Of a stretch of 64,000 bases of DNA, positions 15,420 through 23,669 are shown one piece after another. Position 1 is the stretch's first letter; the number at the start of each line of letters is the position of its first letter. The stretch spans positions 124,001-188,000 of the forward strand of contig NZ_JAVRHO010000002.1 of assembly GCF_031846515.1 (NCBI RefSeq). The letters run 5' to 3'. The notes beneath the pieces were generated by a model that was not told where the DNA came from, did no database searches, and saw only the letters and a program-made list of their open reading frames with translations. The translations under genes were made by a program, and so were the position numbers. This stretch comes from Autumnicola lenta (GTDB lineage Bacteria > Bacteroidota > Bacteroidia > Flavobacteriales > Flavobacteriaceae).

Positions 15420-15667
15420 TTAATTATTATTTTTTTGGGATTCTCAGTAAGGATATGATAAATTCTGAAATTGGCAATAAAAAGATTGTTCGTCTGTAAA
15501 AATTACAAAAATAGACCGAACGATTCCCACACTCTCTTATTTCGACCGACACCAAAAGCTTTAAGAAAAAATATTAAAGTAATCCCAAGATAGTTATAAA
15601 ATAATATGCTCCTCTGGTGCTAGCTTTATCTTTACAGCATGAAGTGAATTTTAAAAAACAATACATT

Positions 15668-16285
15668 ATGAAAAAACTATTGACTATCGTTTTATTTTTA
15701 ACCTTCGGCGTTACTCAGGCACAATTACAGGAAGGAAATTTTATGTTAGGTGCAGATCTGGGAAATGGCCTTGTTAGCCCCGCAAGTAGTGGACTGTTTG
15801 GGCTCAATGTCGGTTTAAATGATGGAGCGGGCTGGAATGTTGGTGTTAGCCCCAAAGCTGGTTATATGATGAGCGATAACTTCATGCTTGGAGCTATAGT
15901 AAACCTCGGCTTTTCAAAAGCAAACGAGGATGCCTCCGAAGTTTTTGTTTATGGTGTTCAAGCGCTTACCAGGTTTTACGTAAGCCCAAGCGAAGTAAAT
16001 CTTGAAGGTGATGTTCCTGCCGGACAGTTCTTTTTAGAAACTAATGCTGGTCTTGCAGGAGTGAATCAATCTGGAGACGCCTCAACCAATGGATTTGCAT
16101 TTGGTTTTGGACCCGGGTATTCTTATTTCCTTACCGACAGTGTTGCACTTGATGCAAGTGTAAAATACAACGGACTCGTTGGTGCCGGAAGCGATAATTA
16201 TCAAAATTCTTTGGGCATAAATCTAGGTATACAGATTTTCTTGCCACGTTCCAGTGCTGAAGAAGCAATAAACGATTTTGACTAA
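15668..16285 (+). CDS. Outer membrane beta-barrel protein (porin-like family)
   Basis: A 205-aa exported protein: signal peptide MKKLLTIVLFLTFGVTQA with cleavage before QLQEG, then alternating Gly/aromatic strands typical of a small eight-strand barrel (for example GPGYSYFLTDSVALDASVKYNGL). It matches no named enzyme. I use the ATG directly before the signal peptide rather than one 51 nt upstream, which would add a non-signal extension. It stands alone between the divergent met operon and metK, with its own terminator. Function unknown; structural or adhesion roles are typical for the group. Confidence 0.75.
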   Translation: MKKLLTIVLFLTFGVTQAQLQEGNFMLGADLGNGLVSPASSGLFGLNVGLNDGAGWNVGVSPKAGYMMSDNFMLGAIVNLGFSKANEDASEVFVYGVQALTRFYVSPSEVNLEGDVPAGQFFLETNAGLAGVNQSGDASTNGFAFGFGPGYSYFLTDSVALDASVKYNGLVGAGSDNYQNSLGINLGIQIFLPRSSAEEAINDFD

Positions 16286-16310
16286 ACAGGTAGAAAATTA
16301 ATCTTCCTTT

Positions 16311-16348
16311 AAAATCCCTGTGATATACAATCATGGGGATTTTTTTTT
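16311..16348 (+). terminator. Rho-independent terminator of the beta-barrel gene
   Basis: AAAATCCCTGTGA pairs with TCATGGGGATTTT (arms 16311-16323 and 16331-16343, two G-U pairs), followed by a run of T. It lies 26 nt after the stop codon. Confidence 0.85.
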
Positions 16349-16354
16349 GTAATC

Positions 16355-16458
16355 TGCGCTAAGGATTGAGCGTTTGTTTAAGCACTTTTACAGCTTTTTA
16401 GCTGTGAAAAGCGAGCCGCGAAAGCCTGGCCCTGCTTTTTTAAGCAAAGGGCAGCGCA
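16355..16458. ncRNA. Structured element of unknown role upstream of the metK promoter
   Basis: TGCGCT and AGCGCA at the two ends can pair. Inside are two strong hairpins: CTTTTACAGCT with AGCTGTGAAAAG (one bulged base) and GCCCTGCTT with AAGCAAAGGGC. Between them lies GCGAGCCGCGAAAGCC. It contains no ORF and falls between the upstream terminator and the metK promoter. From memory, elements with a similar CTGCGCTAAGGATTG...GCGAAAGCC...GGGCAGCGC layout recur in Bacteroidetes intergenic regions. Whether it is transcribed (ncRNA) or a DNA repeat is not decidable here. Confidence 0.4.
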
Positions 16459-16505
16459 CAATTTATAAAAACAAGTTAAAGGATTTTTCATCTAAACTAT
16501 TTTTA

Positions 16506-16513
16506 TACATTTG
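16506..16513 (+). promoter_or_regulatory. metK: -7 box of the metK promoter
   Basis: TACATTTG matches TAnnTTTG and would start transcription near 16520, just before the SAM-II aptamer. A TTG at -33 was not found; only T-rich sequence is there. Confidence 0.6.
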
Positions 16514-16521
16514 TACCGAAT

Positions 16522-16622
16522 TATTTACAGGGAAAGATTTGACTGATTGCAACCCTAAATATATTACTCTTAAGAGTGATATATAAGCTGAAACAATTTC
16601 AGCTGAAAATGCTAAAGCAGTG
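16522..16622 (+). promoter_or_regulatory. SAM-II riboswitch upstream of metK, with extra hairpins
   Basis: The hallmarks of the SAM-II pseudoknot are visible: P1 (ATTTACAGGG with CCCTAAAT), loop GATTTGACTGATTGCAA, and the 3' element ATGCTAAAGCAG. Between P1 and the 3' element two extra hairpins are inserted: the palindrome ACTCTTAAGAGT and the 8-bp stem AGCTGAAA/TTTCAGCT (16586-16604), making the aptamer about 100 nt rather than the usual 50-70. It senses S-adenosylmethionine, the product of the gene it precedes. No terminator follows, so control is probably at translation. Confidence 0.85.
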
Positions 16623-16685
16623 ATACACTCCTATAGCCTTTTGCACGTCATTTTCCTACCTGTTTTTCTTAAAAAAATTGAAAAC

Positions 16686-17945
16686 ATGGCGTATTTATTT
16701 ACTTCTGAAAGTGTATCTGAAGGTCATCCCGATAAAATCGCAGACCAGATTAGCGATACTCTCTTAGATAATTTCCTTGCTTTTGACGAAGAATCCAAAG
16801 TTGCATGCGAAACCCTTGTTACAACGGGGCAGATTGTTTTAGCCGGGGAAGTGCGAAGCAATACCTACCTGGATTTACAAAATATTGCCCGTGGTGTTGT
16901 TAACGAAATTGGGTATACCAAAGGGGAATATATGTTTAGCGGTGATTCCTGTGGTGTTATCTCGCTTATACATGAACAATCCCAGGATATTTATCAGGGT
17001 GTGGATCGCGGTAAAAAAGAGGAACAGGGTGCCGGCGACCAGGGAATGATGTTTGGCTATGCCACTAACGAGACCGAAAATTATATGCCATTGGCGCTTG
17101 ACATTTCTCACAAAATCCTTATCGAGCTTGCAAAGCTAAGAAGGGAAGGTGAAGAAATTAAATACCTGCGACCAGATTCCAAGAGTCAGGTGACGATAGA
17201 ATATAGTGACGATAATATTCCGCAACGGATTGTCGCCATTGTAGTTTCTACCCAGCATGATGAGTTTGATGAGGATGATCAAAAAATGCTGGACAAAATT
17301 AACAAAGACATTAAGGAAATTCTTATTCCAAGGGTAAAAAAACGTTTACCCGATTATGTTCAGAAACTATTTACAGATGAGATCAAATATCATATTAACC
17401 CAACCGGAAAGTTTGTTATTGGTGGGCCACATGGAGATGCCGGATTAACCGGAAGAAAAATTATCGTGGATACCTACGGAGGAAAAGGAGCTCATGGTGG
17501 TGGTGCCTTTTCAGGAAAAGACCCGAGTAAAGTGGACCGTTCAGCTGCTTATGCTTCCAGACATATCGCTAAGAATCTTGTTGCTGCAGGACTTTCTGAT
17601 GAAGTTCTTGTTCAGGTTTCTTATGCTATTGGCGTGGTAGAGCCGACTTCCATTTTTGTAGATACTTATGGGAAATCCAATGTAGATATGACCAACGGTG
17701 AAATCGCGAAAAAAGTAGCTGAAATTTTCGACATGAGACCTTCAGCAATAGAAGAACGTTTAAAGTTAAGAAATCCTATTTACAGGGAAACTGCAGCTTA
17801 TGGACATATGGGAAAAGAGCCCAGGACAATGACTAAAATTTTTGAAAGTCCATACAACGGAAAAGTTACTCGAGAAGTAGAACTTTTCACCTGGGAGAAA
17901 CTGGACTATGTGGATAAGGTTAAAGAAGCTTTTGGGTTGGAATAA
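16686..17945 (+). CDS. metK: S-adenosylmethionine synthetase
   Basis: A 419-aa homotetrameric enzyme making SAM from methionine and ATP. Motifs: SEGHPDKIADQ near the N-terminus, GDQGMMFGYATNE near 118, GGPHGDAGLTGRKI near 258, GGGAFSGKDPSKVDRSAAY near 278. I start at the ATG giving MAYLFTSESVSEGHPDK; an in-frame ATG 66 nt upstream would add an unrelated leader reaching back to the riboswitch. Length is somewhat above E. coli (384) but normal for Bacteroidetes. Confidence 0.97.
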   Translation: MAYLFTSESVSEGHPDKIADQISDTLLDNFLAFDEESKVACETLVTTGQIVLAGEVRSNTYLDLQNIARGVVNEIGYTKGEYMFSGDSCGVISLIHEQSQDIYQGVDRGKKEEQGAGDQGMMFGYATNETENYMPLALDISHKILIELAKLRREGEEIKYLRPDSKSQVTIEYSDDNIPQRIVAIVVSTQHDEFDEDDQKMLDKINKDIKEILIPRVKKRLPDYVQKLFTDEIKYHINPTGKFVIGGPHGDAGLTGRKIIVDTYGGKGAHGGGAFSGKDPSKVDRSAAYASRHIAKNLVAAGLSDEVLVQVSYAIGVVEPTSIFVDTYGKSNVDMTNGEIAKKVAEIFDMRPSAIEERLKLRNPIYRETAAYGHMGKEPRTMTKIFESPYNGKVTREVELFTWEKLDYVDKVKEAFGLE

Positions 17946-17987
17946 TTTTTTTTCAAATCAGAAAACTTTACCGGACAAATATTTAAA

Positions 17988-18025
17988 AATAAACCCCACA
18001 ACTTAGTATCTGTGGGGCTTATTTT
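17988..18025. terminator. Bidirectional terminator between metK and the oxidoreductase gene
   Basis: AATAA-CCCCACA pairs with TGTGGGG-TTATT around a 10-nt loop, with T-rich sequence on both strands. It lies between two convergent genes and can serve both. Confidence 0.75.
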
Positions 18026-18061
18026 ATTCCAGAACCTTAAACCTTACTTCTGAATTTGGTA

Positions 18062-19204
18062 TTAGTACTGGATCACCACCCTTTCTCCCCCGGCATTTGC
18101 AGATTCGTAAATAGCCATTAATATCTTCATATCACGTAATCCCATTTCCCCCGGCACAATTGACTTCTCGCTATTCCTAAAACTTTCTGCCTGGCTGTCC
18201 ATTTGGTTTACCTGCTCAAAAATATTGGGATAATCCATTTCTCCTTCACTGGTTTCACCTTTCTTACCTTCATACGCATAGGCGGGGCTAACGTTCCACC
18301 AGCCATTTTCAGCCTCAGCTGAAAGTTCGTTTTGTTCTTCGGCATAACTGCTGTTGCTTTTTGCCTTAACTCCATCCTCAAATTCCAATTCCCAATTTAT
18401 GGACTGCTCAACATCGTGGAAAAAGGTTGGTTTTGTCACTTCCCCATATTTTGCAGCTACCGCCACAGGTTTTTCCCCCATGGTATAAACGGCGCCCTGC
18501 ACGGCATAAATACCTAAATCCATGAGCGACCCTCCTCCGGCCAGTTCTTTGTCCAATCTCCAAAGGTTAGGCTTTTTAGAAGTCATATCACTGCTGTTGT
18601 TTGCCGTTATGCTTTTTACTTTTCCAAAGACCTGCTGTTGCCCAAGCTCCATCACTCTTTTGTTGTAGGGTTCAAAATGCAGGCGGTAACCTATCGCAAG
18701 CTGCACGCCGTTTTCATTACATGCATCAAGCATTCGCTTTGCGTCTTCTACATTCGTAGCCATCGGTTTTTCGCAAATAACATGTTTTTTTGCTTTGGCT
18801 GCCCTTATAACATATTCGGCATGTAAAGCATTGGGCAATACTACATAAACAATATCTATATCATCATTATTGGCGATCTCATCAAAATTTTCGTAGTTAT
18901 AAACATTTTTATCAGGGATATCGTACTTCTTTTTCCAGTCGTCTATTTTTGAAGGTGTACCGGTAACGATCCCTGCCAGATAGCAATTTTCGGTCTCCTG
19001 CAAAGCCGGCGCCAGTTGATTTGTGCTGTAACCTCCTAATCCAACCAGTGCGATCCCTAGTTGTTTACGATTGTTATTGTCTCCTGAAGCTGACGCAGAC
19101 ATAAAGGACATAATGGGGCTACTAAGCACTATTCCACCCACACCTAAGGTAACTCCTTTTATAAAGCGACGACGTTGGGCTGATTGTTCCTTATTCTCTT
19201 CCAT
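18062..19204 (-). CDS. Gfo/Idh/MocA-family oxidoreductase with Tat signal
   Basis: A 380-aa NAD(P)-dependent sugar oxidoreductase. The N-terminus carries a twin-arginine signal (QRRRFIKGVTLGVGGIVLS), so it is folded in the cytoplasm with cofactor and exported to the periplasm, like Zymomonas glucose-fructose oxidoreductase. The Rossmann motif GLGGYST follows near residue 56 and the CEKPMATN loop near 145 is the family's catalytic Lys motif. Substrate cannot be read. The gene is followed by a shared terminator with metK and preceded by an SDR gene 37 nt away in the same direction. Confidence 0.9.
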   Translation of the reverse strand: MEENKEQSAQRRRFIKGVTLGVGGIVLSSPIMSFMSASASGDNNNRKQLGIALVGLGGYSTNQLAPALQETENCYLAGIVTGTPSKIDDWKKKYDIPDKNVYNYENFDEIANNDDIDIVYVVLPNALHAEYVIRAAKAKKHVICEKPMATNVEDAKRMLDACNENGVQLAIGYRLHFEPYNKRVMELGQQQVFGKVKSITANNSSDMTSKKPNLWRLDKELAGGGSLMDLGIYAVQGAVYTMGEKPVAVAAKYGEVTKPTFFHDVEQSINWELEFEDGVKAKSNSSYAEEQNELSAEAENGWWNVSPAYAYEGKKGETSEGEMDYPNIFEQVNQMDSQAESFRNSEKSIVPGEMGLRDMKILMAIYESANAGGERVVIQY

Positions 19205-19241
19205 ATCGATCTTTTTTTAATGGGCAGATTTATTTTTCAAC

Positions 19242-20111
19242 TTAAATTGTAGGAGTTCCTCCCGTAATCTGCACGGTAGAACCCGTCATATAACTCGAAC
19301 CTTTTGAAGCCAGCAACACATAAGCTGCAGCGAGTTCTGCCGGTTGTCCTGCACGTTTTAGCGGAGTATTTTTTCCGAATTGTTTCACTTCTTCCATTGG
19401 CATTGTAGAAGGGATAAGCGGCGTCCATATTGGGCCCGGGGCCACACAATTTACCCTAATTCCTTTATCTGCGAGCAGTTGGGCAAGGTTGGCTGTAAAA
19501 TTCTGGATTGCTCCTTTGGTAGCTGCATAGGCCAGTAAAACCGGTTTGGGCTTATAAGCATTAATAGAAGTAGTATTGACTATCGTGCTACCCGGCTTCA
19601 TGTGTGGTTCTGCCGCTTTGCACAAGTAAAACATAGAGTAAATATTTGTTTTAAAAGTATAATCCCACTCTTCACTGGAAATATCCTGTAAAGACTCGCG
19701 CGCCATCTGGAAGGCGGCATTGTTCACCAAAATATCTATCTGTCCAAATTCCTCTACAGCACGACGCACAATTTTTTCACAATGTTGCTGTTCGCTCACA
19801 TCACCCGCGACGAGTATGGCCTTTTTTCCGGCCTGTTCTATGTACTTTGCAGTTTCTTCAGCATCTTCTTTTTCCTTGAGATAGGCAATTAGCACATTTG
19901 CACCTTCGCGGGCATAAGCTATGGCCACTGCCCTTCCTATACCAGAATCGCCACCGGTAATAATGGCGTTTTTACCTTCCAGTTTTCCGGAACCTTTATA
20001 GGAATTTTCCCCGTGGTCTACTTGAGGCTGCATTTCATCTTCGTGACCGGGCACTTCCTGCCTTTGTGAAGAGTAAGGCGGTTTTACGTGTTTTTCTTGT
20101 GGATTTTTCAT
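19242..20111 (-). CDS. SDR oxidoreductase with N-terminal extension (YhdF/YghA-like)
   Basis: A 289-aa classical short-chain dehydrogenase. About 45 polar residues (KHVKPPYSSQRQEVPGHEDE) precede the fold, a hallmark of the general-stress SDR group (B. subtilis YhdF and YdaD, E. coli YghA). TGGDSGIGRA is the NAD(P)-binding motif near residue 53, NNAAF near 130, and catalytic YAATK near 195. A second stress-type SDR lies at 54.8 kb. Probably same operon as the Tat oxidoreductase downstream. Substrate unknown. Confidence 0.9.
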   Translation of the reverse strand: MKNPQEKHVKPPYSSQRQEVPGHEDEMQPQVDHGENSYKGSGKLEGKNAIITGGDSGIGRAVAIAYAREGANVLIAYLKEKEDAEETAKYIEQAGKKAILVAGDVSEQQHCEKIVRRAVEEFGQIDILVNNAAFQMARESLQDISSEEWDYTFKTNIYSMFYLCKAAEPHMKPGSTIVNTTSINAYKPKPVLLAYAATKGAIQNFTANLAQLLADKGIRVNCVAPGPIWTPLIPSTMPMEEVKQFGKNTPLKRAGQPAELAAAYVLLASKGSSYMTGSTVQITGGTPTI

Positions 20112-20423
20112 AATTGAATGGTTAATTTTTAAAACAATATGGTCGGCTTCTATTTGAAAAAATTCTGTTTATTTTTCTTCCGAAGAAATTGTAACAGCAG
20201 AAATAGATGACCTTCTTAAAATTACCAATATCGGCATGGTACATAAAAGTCTGGTCGCTAAATCTTTCATAAATTTTTAGGATAGTAAAAAATCCTTAGC
20301 AAGAAATTCTTCTTCATTTTACAATCCTGATCTGCAAAAATATTTTTGACGTTTTCTTCGGAAAGGTTTAACAACTGCCAAGGTTTAATTTGTCTATTTT
20401 TAAAAAGAACCAATACTACCCTT

Positions 20424-21788
20424 ATGTCATTCTTTGGAAAAGTCAGAAACACCATCAACCTTTTAAAGTCGGTCGATCTCGACCAATTACAGCAAATCAA
20501 CAAGCAAATAGACCTTTCTGAAGCAATGAAAGCATTGGGTACTCTGGATGACAGGCAACTGAAGGGGCTGATGAAAATGTTAAAAACAAAGCAGCAAAAA
20601 GGAGAAAAAGAACTCCCTCCTACAGATGCTGACTTTTATAATCTGGACCTTAAATTGACTAAAGAGCAACGTGAACTGCAGATGAAGGTCCGCAACTTTA
20701 TGGAAAAAGAAGTCCGTCCAATTGCCAATGATCACTGGAACCGTGCCAAATTCCCTTTTGAAATTATAGAAAAATTTAAAGCACTTAATATCGCCGGTGT
20801 TCCTTATGAAGGCTACGGATGCCCAAACTTGCCATTTTTGATGGAGGGCATTATCGCGCAGGAAATTGCAAGAGTAGATGTCTCTATTTCTACATTTTTC
20901 GGTGTGCATAGCGGACTGGCAATGGGTTCTATCTACCTGTGCGGGAGTGAAGAACAAAAAAAGGAATGGTTGCCGCAAATGCAAAAGCTGGACAAAATTG
21001 GTGCTTTTGGTTTAACCGAACCTAATGTAGGTTCCGGAGCTGCCGGAGGACTGGAAACCACGTGTAAATTTGATGGTGAAAACTGGGTAATCAACGGCCA
21101 GAAAAAATGGATAGGAAACGCAACTTTTGCAGATGTGATTATTATTTGGGCCAGGGATATCGACAGTAATCAGGTGAAAGGATTTTTGGTCAGAAAAGAA
21201 AATCCCGGTTTTAAAGCCGAAAAAATGGAAGATAAAATGGCGCTGAGAATAGTTCAGAATGCGCTTATTACCCTCACCGATTGTAAAGTACCGGAAAGCG
21301 ACCGCTTACAAAATGCAAACTCCTTTAAGGACACAGCAAAAGTACTTAGAATGACCCGTGCAGGAGTTGCCTGGCAGGCAGTAGGCTGTGCCCGTGGTGC
21401 TTATGAAAGTGCTTTGGCATATACTAAAAAGAGGGAACAATTCGGCAGGCCAATTGCATCTTATCAGCTAATTCAGAATCACCTTGTCGAGATGCTTTCA
21501 AACCTTACGGCCATGCAAACCCTGGTTTTCAGGCTTAGTGAAATGCAGGATCAGGATATGCTCACAGATGAACATGCATCTCTTGCCAAGGTTTACTGCA
21601 GTATGCGCACCCGCGATGTTGTAAGCCGTGCCCGTGAAGTTTTGGGCGGTAACGGAATACTGCTGGAACATGATGTAGCGCGCTTTGTGGCCGATGCGGA
21701 AGCTATTTACAGCTATGAAGGAACTAAAGAAATAAACTCTCTCATTGTAGGAAGAGCTATTACCGGCTTTAGTGCATTTGTGAGTTAA
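20424..21788 (+). CDS. Acyl-CoA dehydrogenase (glutaryl-CoA dehydrogenase-like)
   Basis: A 454-aa FAD flavoenzyme oxidising acyl-CoA to enoyl-CoA and passing electrons to ETF (encoded at 62 kb). About 75 N-terminal residues precede the ACAD core. GAFGLTEPNVGSGAAG is the FAD/substrate loop and YEGTKEINSLIVGRAITG near the C-terminus holds the catalytic Glu in the position used by glutaryl-CoA dehydrogenases. REVLGGNGILLEHDVAR is also characteristic. I start at the ATG giving MSFFGKVRN; an upstream in-frame ATG adds a non-conserved segment. The gene directly downstream, 22 nt away, is a hydroxyacid dehydrogenase. Confidence 0.88.
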   Translation: MSFFGKVRNTINLLKSVDLDQLQQINKQIDLSEAMKALGTLDDRQLKGLMKMLKTKQQKGEKELPPTDADFYNLDLKLTKEQRELQMKVRNFMEKEVRPIANDHWNRAKFPFEIIEKFKALNIAGVPYEGYGCPNLPFLMEGIIAQEIARVDVSISTFFGVHSGLAMGSIYLCGSEEQKKEWLPQMQKLDKIGAFGLTEPNVGSGAAGGLETTCKFDGENWVINGQKKWIGNATFADVIIIWARDIDSNQVKGFLVRKENPGFKAEKMEDKMALRIVQNALITLTDCKVPESDRLQNANSFKDTAKVLRMTRAGVAWQAVGCARGAYESALAYTKKREQFGRPIASYQLIQNHLVEMLSNLTAMQTLVFRLSEMQDQDMLTDEHASLAKVYCSMRTRDVVSRAREVLGGNGILLEHDVARFVADAEAIYSYEGTKEINSLIVGRAITGFSAFVS

Positions 21789-21810
21789 ACACTAAAATAA
21801 AAAAAGAAAA

Positions 21811-22740
21811 ATGTCATTTTTAATTGTAAGTCCGGGCAGAGACCCGAAACCCTGGTTGGAAGCTTTAAAAAACCAACATCCGGGATTAAATATTTATGTA
21901 TACCCAGAAGATCACGACAAAGAAGAAGTGGAATTCGCACTCGCTTGGAACCATCCACGCGGCTTATTTAAAAACTATCCAAATTTAAAAGTAGTAGCCT
22001 CTATGGGTGCTGGAGTGGACCACATTACCAGCGACAGGGAACTACCTGAAAATATAAAAATCACACGAGTAGTAGACCAGCAGCTTACAACAGATATGAG
22101 TGATTTCGTGCTGGCCCAGGTTATGGACCACGTGAGACGGCTTTCTTATTATAAAGCTCAGCAGGTAGAAAAAAGCTGGAACAGGAAACCTTATAAAAGA
22201 CCCAAAAATACTACCGTAGGTATTATGGGGATTGGCGTTTTAGGATCTGCTGTAGGTGAAAAACTGGCGAAGAATGGTTTTAATGTTCTTGGATGGGCAA
22301 AAAGCTCTAAAGACAAGAAAGACATTAATACGTATTGCGGAAAAGAAGGACTGGAAGAATTTCTTCCGCAGGTAGAAATCCTTGTCTGTCTACTGCCGCT
22401 TACTTCCAAAACAGAAAACATCCTTAACAGGGATTTATTTGATCAACTGCCTGAAGGAGCTTACGTGATTAACGTGGCCAGGGGAGAACATCTTGTAGAA
22501 CAGGATTTACTCAGGATGATTGGCAGCGGACACTTGTCTGGAGCTGCACTGGACGTATTTAGGGAAGAACCTTTACCCGAAGACCATCCTTTCTGGACCG
22601 AACCTAAAATTCATATCACTCCGCATATCGCCAGTGTCACTAAAGCTTCCTCTGTTGTCCCGCAGATTATTGAAAATTATGAACGTCTTCAGGACGATGA
22701 GCCGCTGAAAAACGTGGTAGAAAGAGATAAAGGTTATTAA
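21811..22740 (+). CDS. D-2-hydroxyacid dehydrogenase, glyoxylate/hydroxypyruvate reductase A-like
   Basis: A 309-aa NAD(P)H-dependent enzyme with a C-terminal Rossmann domain (GIMGIGVLGSAV near residue 137). Catalytic Arg (NVARGEHLVE near 222), Glu (FREEPLPEDHPFW near 252) and His (HITPHIASVT near 272) are all visible. The substrate-binding GAGVDHI motif is near 72. The WTEPKIHITPHIAS pattern is typical of GhrA. It is tightly spaced with the acyl-CoA dehydrogenase before and the UspA gene after it, all on the plus strand. Confidence 0.88.
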   Translation: MSFLIVSPGRDPKPWLEALKNQHPGLNIYVYPEDHDKEEVEFALAWNHPRGLFKNYPNLKVVASMGAGVDHITSDRELPENIKITRVVDQQLTTDMSDFVLAQVMDHVRRLSYYKAQQVEKSWNRKPYKRPKNTTVGIMGIGVLGSAVGEKLAKNGFNVLGWAKSSKDKKDINTYCGKEGLEEFLPQVEILVCLLPLTSKTENILNRDLFDQLPEGAYVINVARGEHLVEQDLLRMIGSGHLSGAALDVFREEPLPEDHPFWTEPKIHITPHIASVTKASSVVPQIIENYERLQDDEPLKNVVERDKGY

Positions 22741-22750
22741 ACTGAATAAA

Positions 22751-23203
22751 ATGGTAGGGATAAACAACATTCTTGTTGCAGTAGATTTTGATGAATCAGT
22801 AGGCAAATTGCTCAATTATACTGAAAGCCTTGCGGAAAAATATGATGCCAAAATCTGGCTCCTCCACGTTGCAGATCCGGAGCCGGATTTTATAGGTTAC
22901 GAGCCAGGCCCGCAGTATATCAGAGATTTAAAGGCTGAAGAATATCGTGATGAACACCGAAAGTTACAGGCCTTGTGCGACAGGTTTTTAAGTAAAAATC
23001 TTCATGCTGAAGCGCTTCTCATCCAGGGTTCGACGGTAGAAATGATCCTGAAAGAAGCTGAAGAGTTGCAGGCTGACCTTATGATCGTAAACACTCATAA
23101 ACATGGCTTTTTCTTCAACCTCTTTTCTGAAAGTGTGTCTTTAGAATTATTTAAAAAATCAAATATTCCTCTGCTTACCATTCCGGTAGACGGAGTTGAG
23201 TAA
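22751..23203 (+). CDS. Universal stress protein (UspA family)
   Basis: A 150-aa single-domain Usp protein: INNILVAVDFDESVGK at the N-terminus, long central helix, then LIVNTHKHGFFFNLFSESVSLELFKKSNIPLLTIPV. The usual ATP-binding GxxGxxGxS(T) motif is replaced by HKHGFFFNLFSESVS, so nucleotide binding is doubtful. It starts 10 nt after the preceding stop, so it is probably co-transcribed. Usually induced on starvation or stress; no specific target can be given. Confidence 0.88.
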   Translation: MVGINNILVAVDFDESVGKLLNYTESLAEKYDAKIWLLHVADPEPDFIGYEPGPQYIRDLKAEEYRDEHRKLQALCDRFLSKNLHAEALLIQGSTVEMILKEAEELQADLMIVNTHKHGFFFNLFSESVSLELFKKSNIPLLTIPVDGVE

Positions 23204-23310
23204 GTTCTGATAGCAATAGTTCTTAAATAATGACAATTTTTGATCCTGTAGTTCGCCGCGAATACACGAATAACTTCGGAATTATGTAAACCACTGAATT
23301 GATATAAAAC

Positions 23311-23350
23311 AGACCTCACAGTTTTAAAAACACAGTATCTGTGAGGTCTT
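23311..23350 (+). terminator. Hairpin terminator after the UspA gene
   Basis: AGACCTCACAG pairs with CTGTGAGGTCT (11 bp, 17-nt loop), followed by TATT. The T tract is weak. Shares the AGTATCTGTGRGG loop/arm sequence with the metK terminator. Confidence 0.6.
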
Positions 23351-23669
23351 ATTCTGAAGTCATGACGATTCTTTCTTGAAGGTTTATTTATTACGAATGA
23401 TCAAAATTTCCTTTGATTTTATTCCACCAGACCGAACGAAACTTTCAAAAAATTCGTGAATTAGTGGCCCCTTTTTCCCATTCAAAAAGGTTGCTTCAAC
23501 ATGGCAATTTTCGCCCTAAATTTTCTCACCGCAACTACACTAATAATATATATTTTCGTTTATTCAACTTGCCAGCTGCTGTGATCTTTAAATATTAGTG
23601 GATTAGTGGCTGCTTTTTCGCTGCATTTATGATCTGAAAATTTTAATTTTACATAAAAACAATTCAGCT
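23351..23669. other. Intergenic region with repeat remnants
   Basis: No gene is supported. The stretch has one copy of the dispersed TKGYCAATTWTYGACCT-type motif (23500-23518; another lies just upstream at 23229-23249). AATTCGTGAATTAGTGGC and GGATTAGTGGCTGC are remnants of a degenerate repeat. AT-rich sequence runs up to the dehydratase ATG. Confidence 0.5.

Noticed and set aside
16620..16685. Upstream ATG extending metK by 22 residues
   Set aside because: The extension is not conserved in MetK and would start at the 3' edge of the SAM-II aptamer.
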